NCBI GenBank assembly: GCA_030035585.1
Contig: CM057469.1
Span: 22,500,501-22,564,500, forward strand
Reading direction: 5' to 3'
DNA length: 64,000 bases
Origin: Dugong dugon
Taxonomy: Eukaryota; Chordata; Mammalia; Sirenia; Dugongidae
Shown piece after piece: positions 56,605 to 64,000 of the stretch. Position numbers and translations under genes: made by a program. How positions within the stretch are numbered: the first letter of the stretch is position 1; the number at the start of each line of letters is the position of its first letter. The notes beneath the pieces are model-generated. The model was not told the DNA's origin. It ran no database searches and saw nothing but the letters and a program-made list of their open reading frames with translations.

Positions 56605-57020
56605 TTGCAAGTTTTAGTGTGTCAGCTCTTACCTATGAGTGTGACCCTTTGAAAACAGAGTTTTCTTTTGTTATGTTAAGGGTGTTATACCAGAGGAAGA
56701 TCAGGCCTAAACTTAACCCAGTAGCGTCTTATAATGGGAGTACAGACACAGAGAGACACATGCTGGGGAAGAGACTGTATGAGAATCTGTACACAGGTAA
56801 GGAACACCATGAGACACCTGGGTTGCCTGAAGCTGAAAGAGACTTAAGAGGAACTTCCGCCAGAACTGATACCCTGATTGGACATCTGGCCCGAGAGCAC
56901 ATCCCTGCTGACACCTGAATTCCGGCTTCTAGTCTCCAGTACTGTGATAAAATGAATTTGTTTTTTTAAAGCCACTCACTTATGGTATTTTTGTTATGGA
57001 AGCACTAGGAAACTGAGACA
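56605..57020 (+). mobile_element. MLT1-like LTR, 5'-incomplete
   Basis: 'tgagtgtgaccctttgaaaa', 'tataccagaggaagatcag', 'tccggcttctagtctccag' and 'ggaaactgagaca'. The beginning of the LTR is missing or replaced by the CA-rich patch. Confidence 0.75.
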
Positions 57021-57232
57021 ATGCCACTATTGGATGCTCTGCAATCATTCTTTGTTTTCTCTTTTTTTCTCCTGGTTTTTGGATAGATGGCATATTTTTT
57101 CTTTGGAAAACAAGGATTTTGTAATGTATTTCCATCTATGATCATAAAGTATATGATTTTATTAAGATCTAATGAGGTTTTATTTTCCACGTTTCTTTTC
57201 CTGTACATTTGAACCCATCTACACTCTTGTGT

Positions 57233-57401
57233 GGAGCCCTGGTGGTGTAGTGGTTAAGAGCTCAGGCTGCTAACCAAAAGGTCAGCAGTTTGAATCCACC
57301 AGCTGCTCCTTGGAAACCCTATGGGGCAGTTCTACTCTGTGGTATAAGATCGCTATGGGTCGGAATCAACTCGACGGCAATGGTTTTGGTTTTTTTTTTG
57401 G
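57233..57401 (+). mobile_element. SINE type B, well preserved
   Basis: 'ggagccctggtggtgtagtg', 'gctaaccaaaaggtcagc', 'ccaccagctgctccttgg' and 'gggtcggaatcaactcgacg', with a G/T tail. It is among the least diverged SINEs in the window. Confidence 0.95.
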
Positions 57402-58288
57402 TTCTACTCTATGATATATCCAATGGTGCCAGAAGTGTATGTTGTGCATACAAGCTTTTAATGTAACTCTAAACCTAGAGATTAATCAAACTGAATTTTA
57501 CATAAGAAAATGAGTCATCCTCCAATTTACCATTAAATACTTCTCCCATGAAAGACCTGTTTGTACCTATTCCTAAAACATAGGCATCTGTTCAAGTGTA
57601 TCATATTGAATAATTGATTTGTTCAATCATCAAATCTTAATTTTTAATTACATTTTATAATATAAAATGTGTTTTTTTTATATACTTAATATGAGTCTTG
57701 CTACAATTCTTTCCACTAGCTCGTGTAGGTACTATCAGCCCAATTTCAACAGTGAGGAAACTGAATACACAGCTACATTATATAGGATTTCCCAGGAAAT
57801 GCAATAAATGGAATTTGAATCTAAGTCTTCTAACTTCAAGTCCAGTTTCATTAATCTGAATATTTCTGTAAATGCACTTATTAATTATTGACTTTGTCTA
57901 ACACGCATTATCTCTTTGTATAGGTTGAATCTTAGAAAATGTGCTAATATTTGAACATATTTGACTGGTAAAACCAAAATTTTACAGGGTTTGCCTGCTA
58001 CTCTGCACTTGGAAAAGTTCTTTGGGGATACAGAGATGTAAAATACATTATCTACGCCTTTCTCCCGCTCTATACATGATTTATCTCACTCTATAACTTT
58101 ATATATCTTAGTAGAAAACCAAGGCCTCATTGACTTTAACTTCACTTCAGGCTTTGATTTTTCTTTGTAAAAAAGTGGAATCTAAAGAGAAATGAGTGCA
58201 AGTAGCCAGTTCTTCCTCTAGTATTTTAGAGGAAGAGTTAGCAAACCCATTGTCAACTAAAAATTATACACTAATGAAATATGGGACC
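57402..58288. other. Mostly unassigned, one possible MIR piece
   Basis: AT-rich non-coding sequence. About 57730-57850 resembles antisense MIR ('gtgaggaaactgaatacac', 'aatttgaatctaagtc'). Confidence 0.45.
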
Positions 58289-58538
58289 TGTCTTAGTTAC
58301 CTAGTGCTGCTACAACAGAAATACCACAAGCGGATGGTTTTAACGAAGAGAAGTTTATTTCCTTACAGTAAAGTAGGCTAAAAGTCCAAATTCAAGGTAT
58401 CATCTCCAGAGGAAGGCTTTCTCTCTCTCAGCCTTCTCATCAGTGTTCCCCCAGACTAGGAGCTTCTTGGAGCAGGGACCCTGGTCCAAAGGACGAGCTC
58501 TGCTCCCGGCACTGCTTTCTTGATGGTATAAGGTCCCC
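58289..58538 (-). mobile_element. LTR family 1, truncated at the transcription-start position
   Basis: Antisense LTR from its end ('tgtcttagttacctagtgc') back to 'ataaggtcccc', where RTE sequence resumes. The missing part is everything upstream of the expected transcription start. Its AATAAA lies at 58354-58359 (antisense) and would have to be read through in the proposed transcript. Confidence 0.88.
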
Positions 58539-58545
58539 GCTGCAA

Positions 58546-58885
58546 TCATTTTTGAATGATTTTCAGCAAAATTTTACTTTCATGTGATATTAATGATATT
58601 GTTTGATAATTTCTGAGTTCAATTTGATCATCCTTATTTGGAATGGGCACAGATATAGATCTCTTCCAGTTGGTTGGCCACGTAAGCTGTCTTCCAAATT
58701 TCTTGGCATAGATGAGTGAGTGCTTCCAGCATTGCATCTGTTTGTTGAAACATCTCAATTGGTATTGCATCAATTCCTGGAGACTTGTTTTTTGCCAATG
58801 CTTTCAATGCAGCTTGGACTTCTTCCTTCAGTACCATCAGTTCTTGATCATATGCTACTTCCTGAAATGGTTGAACATTGACCAA
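58546..58885 (-). pseudogene. RTE reverse transcriptase relic, N-terminal part
   Basis: The 58634-58885 frame includes ALAKNKSPGIDAIPIEMFQ, the usual RTE reverse transcriptase entry motif, and an overlapping frame continues towards the insert. It is separated from the palm part by the 3.6-kb insertion. Confidence 0.85.
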
Positions 58886-59508
58886 TTCTTTTTGGCACAG
58901 TGACTCTATGTATTCTTTTCATCTTCTTTTGCTGCTTCCTGCATCGTTCAATATTTTGCCCATTGAATCCTTCAGTATTCCAACTCGAGGCTTGAATTTT
59001 TTTTCTTCAGCTCTTTCAGCTTGAGAAATGCAGAGTGCATTCTTGCCTTTTGGTTTTCTAACTTCAGGTCTTTGCACATTTCATTATAATACCTTACTTT
59101 TTCTTTGTAATCTTCTGTCCAGCTCTTTCACTTCATCATTTCTTCCATTTGCTTTAGCTATTTTATGTTCAAGAACAAGTTTCAGAGTCTCTTCTGACAT
59201 ACACTTTTGTATTTTTTTTTTCTTTCCTGTCTTTTTAATGGCCTTTTGCTTTCTTCATGTATGATGTCCTTGATGTCATCCCACAACTCGCCTGGTCTTT
59301 GGTATTAGTGTTCAATGGGAAAATCTATTCTTCAGATGGTTTCTAAATTCAGGTGGGATAGACTCAAGGTCGTACTTTGGCTCTCATGGGCTTGTTTTAA
59401 TTTTCTTCAGCTTCAGCTTGAACTTTCATACGAGCAATTGATGTTCTGTTCCAAAATCAGGCCCTAGCCTTGTTCTGACTGATGATACTGAGTTTCTCCA
59501 TTGTCTCT

Positions 59509-60131
59509 TTACACAGATGTAGTAGATTTGATTCCTGTGTGTTCTATCTGGTGAGGTCCACATGGATAGTCAATATATATTTTGATGAAAAAGGTATTTG
59601 CAATGAATAAGATGTTGGTCTTGTAAAATTCTGTCATGCCATCTCCAGCGTCATTTCTATCACCAAGGCCATATTTTCGAACTATTGATTTCTTGTTTTC
59701 AGCTTTTGCATTCCATTCACCGGTAATTATCAATGCATCTTGATTGCATGTTTGATCAATTTCAGACTGCAGGATTTGGTAAAAATCTTCAATTTCTTCA
59801 TCTTTGGCATTAGTGGTTGGTGTGTAAATTTGAATAATAGTCGTATTAACTGGTCTTCCTTGTAGGCATATGGATATTATCCTATCACTGATAGCGTTGT
59901 ACTTCAAGATAGATCTTGAAATGTTCTTTTGACAATGAAAGTGATGTCACTGTTCTTTAGTTTATCATTCCCAGCATAGCAGACTATATGATTGTCCGTC
60001 CAACTCAGACTGCCAATACCAATCCATTTCAGCTCACTAATATCTAGGACATCTATCTTTATGCATTCCATTTTACTTTTGATGACTTCCAATTTTCCTA
60101 GATCCATACTTTGTACGTTCCATGTTCCCAT
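59509..60131 (-). pseudogene. RTE endonuclease relic (APE type)
   Basis: 60131-59904 gives the N-terminal part (MGTWNVQSMDLGKLEVIKSK, later ISELKW) and 59907-59509 the next 132 residues with IITGEWNAK at residues 60-68. The usual GDWN box reads GEWN, so a conserved acidic residue is changed. The two frames are offset, so the domain is broken as well. Confidence 0.88.
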
Positions 60132-60252
60132 TATTAATGGATGTTTGCAGCTATTTCTTCTGATTCTGAGTCATGGCACATCAACAAATGAAGGTCCCGA
60201 AAGCTGTACTCCATCCGTGTCATTAAGATCGACTCTACTTTGAGGAGGCAGA

Positions 60253-60283
60253 TCTCATTTAAATCCCCCAGGATTTGTGATAT
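60253..60283 (+). repeat. 31-bp target duplication of the RTE, right copy
   Basis: Exact repeat of 53627-53657. Confidence 0.95.
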
Positions 60284-61245
60284 ACTATCCTATATGTCAC
60301 TCAAAGAATGTATTCACTGTCTTCATTTACATAATTATTCATTCTTTTGTTAAACATTATTGCATCTCTGTAATAGGCCAGGAACTGTGCCAAGTAATGG
60401 GAATCTAAAGATGAATAAGACAAATTGCCCTATCTTAAAGAGCTTTCATTGTAACAACTGCACTAATAGAGATTAGTATAAAAGCTGTGGAAAAGTGGAG
60501 TGGTTGAGATAAGACAAATCCAGGGAGGTTGAGTGGATGTCAGAGGTCATCCTTCTGCTAAAGTCTGAGAAAAGTAAATGGTCCTTAAACCCAGTTATTC
60601 TGAGTACCATCTTGGTTTCTTGCTGTGGCGTGGGGAGCTGTGCTGGGTCTCACTACACTGCTGAGTTCTGCAGCTCTCCTATCAATGTTTTCCACTGACT
60701 GACACAGGTAGATTTAAGTGAGAGAGCGTATCCACCCCTTGAAAAGCAACTGAGGGCTTATGTTAATGAGGGCTTACGTTAATGTAGCAAAAATAATTCA
60801 GGAGAGAGATATTCTTCTCCCACTCTCCCAGGTTTCACATTGGAATAGCCTCTTGTTTTCATCATAAATGAGCAATAAATTTTAAGGAGTGTGGATTTTA
60901 TTCTAAGAGCATTGAGAAGCTTTTGAAGGATTTGAGCAGGTGAAAGGCATGGTCTGCTGCGTATTTTTAAAATATCACTCTGTCTTTTACCTGGAGAATG
61001 AATTAAGGTGGGTAAGCAGAAAGGTGGAGAAAGAACAGACAAGTTAGGCAGCTGCTGATGTAATCCAGGTAAAAGATGTTGGTGGCTAGGGGTGGCAGTA
61101 CAGGTGGGAGAACTGGATTATCTTGATGTGATATTTATTTTAGTATATATATTTACAAGACTTCTTGATCGATTATATAAAGGAGTTAGGAAAAGGGAGG
61201 AATTATGGTTTATTGGAATAACTCCTAGATTTTTGCCTATGTAAC

Positions 61246-61396
61246 TGGGTGCCAGTTGCTGTCGATTCCGATTCATAGCGACCCTGTAGGAACTGCCCCA
61301 TAGGGTTTCCAAGGAGCGGCTGGTGGATTCGAACTGTCAATCTTTTGGTTAGCATCCGTAGCTCACCATAGCTCTTAACCACCGCACCACCAGGGA
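61246..61396 (-). mobile_element. SINE type B
   Basis: Antisense: 'gttgctgtcgattccgattc', 'gccccatagggtttccaagg', 'tggtggattcgaactgtc' and 'ccgcaccaccaggga'. An internal 'agctcaccat' duplication sits near the head. Confidence 0.92.
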
Positions 61397-61485
61397 TTAT
61401 TCATATGGGGAATTCTGGTAAAGGAAAACTTTTGGGGATGTATTTTGGGAAACTAGGAGTTCTATTTTGAACTTGTTTAAATAGA

Positions 61486-61791
61486 CATGCTTGGAGAAAG
61501 TACAGCCAGAATGCTCCTTGGAGGTGAGGATAGAGAAATTCTGTCTTGTGTACTTTGGACATGTCATCAGAAGGGAACAATCGCTGGAGAAGGACATCAT
61601 GCTTGGTAAAGTAGGAGGTCAGCGAAAAAGAGGAAGACCCTCAATGAGGTGGATAGACACAGTGGCTGCAACAACGGGCACAAACATAACACTGATTGTG
61701 AGGATGGCACAGGACCGGGTATTGTTTTGTTCTGTTATAAATAAGATCTCTATGAGTTGGAGCCAATTCGAGGGCACCTAACAATAACAAC
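61486..61791 (+). mobile_element. RTE LINE 3' end, little diverged
   Basis: The 3' 300 bp of RTE in sense: 'tgtactttggacatgtcatc', 'gagaaggacatcatgcttgg', 'tcaatgaggtggatagac' and the shared tail with AACAATAACAAC. A short direct repeat aaatag lies at 61479-61484 and 61792-61797. The frame 61491-61781 keeps the C-terminal residues ('MRWIDTVAATTG'). Confidence 0.92.
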
Positions 61792-61952
61792 AAATAGAAA
61801 CGGCTTTTAAATGTCCCAATGAAGATGCAAAGTAAGCTATGAGTTTGGAGCTCAGGGAAGAAACCAAGACTGGAGATATAAATTGGGGTATCTCAGCATA
61901 TATAAGTGGTGTTGAAGGCATGCAACTGGATGAGACTACCAAAGGAATGAGA

Positions 61953-61974
61953 GGAAAGAGAGAGAGAGAGAGAT
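61953..61974. repeat. (GA)n simple repeat
   Basis: A short 'gagagagagagagaga' run. Confidence 0.9.
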
Positions 61975-62165
61975 AGGTAGAGAATAGATGAGTGTCTGGG
62001 GCAAGCAAAGAAGGAGAGCCAGCAAGAGATTAAGCTCCTTCTCCAGGGTACTTCAGTAGCTCTCTGGTGTTCCTATTTGGGTCTGCGTGATTCTCCATCT
62101 ACTTTTTGGGCTGTGAGTTTTCTGAAACTTATCAGGCACATAGTAGGTGCTTAATGAATAAATGA

Positions 62166-62689
62166 TTGAAAGATTAAAAAACCACTGTTATCTTTGTGTA
62201 GTCTCCTCACACTAAAGCAGTCCTAGAGTCCAGTTAAAAACTTCAGTGCTTGGAGAAGTGGTATTGGTAGAGGGAGTGTAGTCCGCACACGGGCTTGTGG
62301 AGATGCCCTGCTCAGTTGCACGTTTGGAATTTTCAGGTCCTCTCTCATCAAGGAGCTCCTACATAAATATTTTGCTCACAGTCAGGTAGAATTTTATCAA
62401 CCCTGATTGGAAGTACATCTTGCACTTCTTTGGGATGGGAAATCCAGTGTGGCTTCTAATGGCATTTGGGCACTCAGGACGATCACATCCGGTGCTAGGT
62501 TGTTCGGGGGAGAGATCTTAGGCCAGGATAAATCTGAAGGGTAGGCTTGGACGGTGAAATTTCTCGTCCAGGGCAGGGATTGTTAGTCATAGTATTTCTT
62601 CTGGCTGAGTGCGCAAGTAGTTTCAGCTCCTTCTCAATACACAGCACTTCAGACAGCGAAAACAAAACAAAAAAAGCAGGAACTTTTTT
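62166..62689. other. No recognised element
   Basis: Unassigned non-coding sequence. Confidence 0.45.
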
Positions 62690-62940
62690 TCCAACTAAGA
62701 AATAGATGTTGAGTGTATAGATACCAGAATTTATTAGTGATTACCGGGAGTGGGAGAAGTCTTTATTTAGGAAACATTGAGTTTCTGTTTATGGTGATGG
62801 AATATTTGGCAATGGATGTTGGTGATAGTCGCACAACATGGTTAATATAATTGGTGTCACTAAACTGTACATGTGAACATGTTAAATTGGCTAGTGTGTT
62901 ATATATATTTTGCAACAATAAAAAAAGTAATAGATGCTGG
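62690..62940 (+). mobile_element. Old L1 3' UTR end
   Basis: 'tagtgattaccgggagtggg', 'tttatggtgatggaatatt', 'gtcactaaactgtacatgtg' and 'gcaacaataaaaaaag' follow the L1M 3' end in sense. Confidence 0.75.
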
Positions 62941-62992
62941 ATTTAAGAGCTGTGGGGTTGAGGAAGCTCAGTGACACGTGTTTCCCATTTCT

Positions 62993-63161
62993 GTAGAGTA
63001 GATTCCGACTCACAGTAACCCTATAGGACAGAGTAGAACTGCCTCATAGGGTTTCCAAGGCTGTAATCTTTATGGAAGCACACTGTCCAATCTTTCTCCC
63101 ACGGAACCGCTGGTGGGTTCAGTTAGCAGCCAAGCACTTAATCACTGTGCCTCCAGGATGG
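62993..63161 (-). mobile_element. SINE type B, long form
   Basis: Antisense: 'gattccgactcacagtaacc', 'ggctgtaatctttatggaag', 'caatctttctcccacgg' and 'ctgtgcctccagg'. Confidence 0.9.
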
Positions 63162-63399
63162 TTAGCAGCTCAAAAGGACCAACGAGATGGATCCAGGGCC
63201 TTGGCCTGGTTTGGCTTCTGGAAGACCACAAACTAGACTGATAACTTCGAAAAAACTTTTGTTTTTCAAATGTCTAGTGAATGGACTCTACTTGTCAAAG
63301 GTAAGTACCACTGATCTCCATAACTTGAACAGTTATCCCTGGAATAACCCATGACAATAACAGAAAATAATTCTTTCTAAGGGCCTAATATTCAAAAAC

Positions 63400-63616
63400 A
63401 GTCCCCGGGTAGTACAAATAGTTAACTCCCTTGGCTGAAAACCAAAAGGTTGGAGATTTAAGCCTAACCGGATGCACTTGGGAAGAAAGGCCTGGCGATC
63501 TATTTCCAAAAAATCAGCCTTTGAAAACCGTATGGTGCACAGTTCCACTCTGACATACACGGGGTCTCCATGAGTTGGAATTGACTCCATAGCAACGGTT
63601 TCTTTTCTTTTTTTAA
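63400..63616 (+). mobile_element. SINE type A
   Basis: 'cagtccccgggtagtacaaa', 'aaaggttggagatttaagcc', 'gaaaggcctggcgatctat' and 'ctccatgagttggaattgac' with a T-rich tail. Confidence 0.93.
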
Positions 63617-64000
63617 TATTTAAGGAGAGTTGGAAACCACCACCTTGTGTCAACTATGTTGAAAGCTGCAGAGTAGATGATTAAAGTCACATAAGAGCAT
63701 AAATTACACAGCACAGGGAGAAACGCAATCCAGGCTGCTAAGCTCTTTACCACAGATTGCTTTACGGTCTCTCAGTTACAGCGTTACGTGTTGGTGGTGG
63801 CTGCTGCCAATACTGACATTTGATGGACATAACTGATTTAGGGATAAGTTCTTACATGTTTTTCTATAATTACACTAATGTAGTAAGTAATTTAAGTGAA
63901 CATTTCAGTTCTTTCAGCTTTTTTCTCCCTTTGCTATTTCTTTGGTCCTTGCTTTATACTTTTTTAAAAAGAAAATTAGGTTGGCAGAAATATAATAGTG
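63617..64000. other. No recognised element
   Basis: Non-coding end of the window, without a named repeat. Confidence 0.45.

Larger units (their letters stand above)
54903..58538 (-). mobile_element. Retroposed LTR-initiated transcript copy (proposed)
   Basis: A 3.6-kb block inside the RTE, flanked by the 15-bp direct repeat. Read on the minus strand it starts at 58538 within a family-1 LTR, at the 'ggggacc' that lies about 30 bp after the TATA box in full copies. It then crosses unassigned DNA, two SINEs, an MLT1-like LTR and RTE 5' sequence (all antisense to it). It ends with an L1 3' end whose AATAAA (antisense 54927-54932) stands 17 bp from a run of A (T run to 54910). The simplest reading is L1-machinery retroposition of an LTR-promoted RNA. 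Confidence 0.65.
53658..60252 (-). mobile_element. RTE LINE, nearly complete, enlarged by a 3.6-kb insertion
   Basis: Left part 53658-54902 and right part 58539-60252 together give about 3.0 kb of antisense RTE: (GTT)n tail, 3' region, reverse transcriptase, linker and endonuclease, ending near 'gactctactttgaggaggc'. Part of the 5' UTR is missing. The two parts join inside reverse transcriptase sequence when the insert and one copy of its 15-bp duplication are removed. Stops and shifts make it inactive. Confidence 0.93.
60330..62165 (+). repeat. Probable L2 block with nested RTE and SINE
   Basis: Sense L2-like phrases at both ends: 'ttattgcatctctgtaatag', 'aagagctttcattgtaac', 'gtatttttaaaatatcactc', 'tggagctcagggaagaaacc' and 'gcacatagtaggtgcttaat'. 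It is diverged; the middle part is the least certain. Confidence 0.55.

Noticed and set aside
56469-56918. The longest forward open frame (149 codons)
   Set aside because: It crosses a SINE tail, a CA microsatellite and an MLT1-like LTR; there is no protein domain.

Overview
The window is mammalian intergenic DNA built mostly from interspersed repeats. I find no protein-coding gene, no exon, no structural RNA gene and no CRISPR array. Every open frame I examined is short (149 residues or fewer) and is either a relic of a retrotransposon protein or a chance frame across repeats. The source looks afrotherian, most likely an elephant or close relative. The reason is the many copies of tRNA-headed SINEs ending in a 'GACTCATAGCGACC'-type tail, together with an RTE-clade LINE carrying the same tail. 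That combination is the AfroSINE / RTE1 pair known from Paenungulata; the species call rests on recognition, not on a search.

Repeat classes seen: (i) about thirty SINE copies of three designs, called here A ('GTCCCTGGGTGGTGCAAA' head), B ('GGAGCCCTGGTGG' head) and C (tRNA-Gly-like head followed by RTE-derived pieces); (ii) RTE copies at 11880-13731, 34119-34425, 37252-38141, 52328-53500, 55409-55690, 53658-60252 and 61486-61791; (iii) MaLR-type LTRs of about 350-760 bp, several with exact 5-bp target duplications; (iv) young L1 3' ends with target duplications (16434-18446, 26258-26908) and older L1/HAL1 blocks (26934-28740, 38151-42200, 45124-48560); (v) ancient L2, MIR and MER5A; (vi) simple repeats, the largest a TA/CA tract at 6342-6500.

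Layout: 1-5.9 kb holds scattered SINEs, L2 and MIR. 5.9-9.5 kb has three LTRs and a type C SINE. 11.3-14.3 kb is a stack of C SINE, A SINE, RTE and LTR. 14.4-16.1 kb is L2-like, then a 2-kb L1 tail runs to 18.4 kb. 18.5-26 kb is the least repeat-dense stretch. 26-28.7 kb is nested L1 and MER5A. 29-37 kb holds SINEs, MIRs and an MLT1 LTR. 37.2-42.2 kb is an RTE split by an LTR, then old L1. 44.3-48.6 kb is L1 with nested SINE and LTR. 52.3-60.3 kb is an RTE cluster. 60.3-64 kb is L2-like with nested young elements.

The most interesting object is at 53658-60252. A nearly complete minus-strand RTE copy, flanked by a 31-bp direct repeat, is split by a 3.6-kb insert (54903-58538) with its own 15-bp direct repeat. 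On the minus strand the insert begins inside an LTR about 30 bp downstream of where that LTR family has its TATA box, and ends in an L1 polyadenylation signal followed by a poly(A) run. This looks like a retroposed copy of an LTR-promoted read-through RNA.
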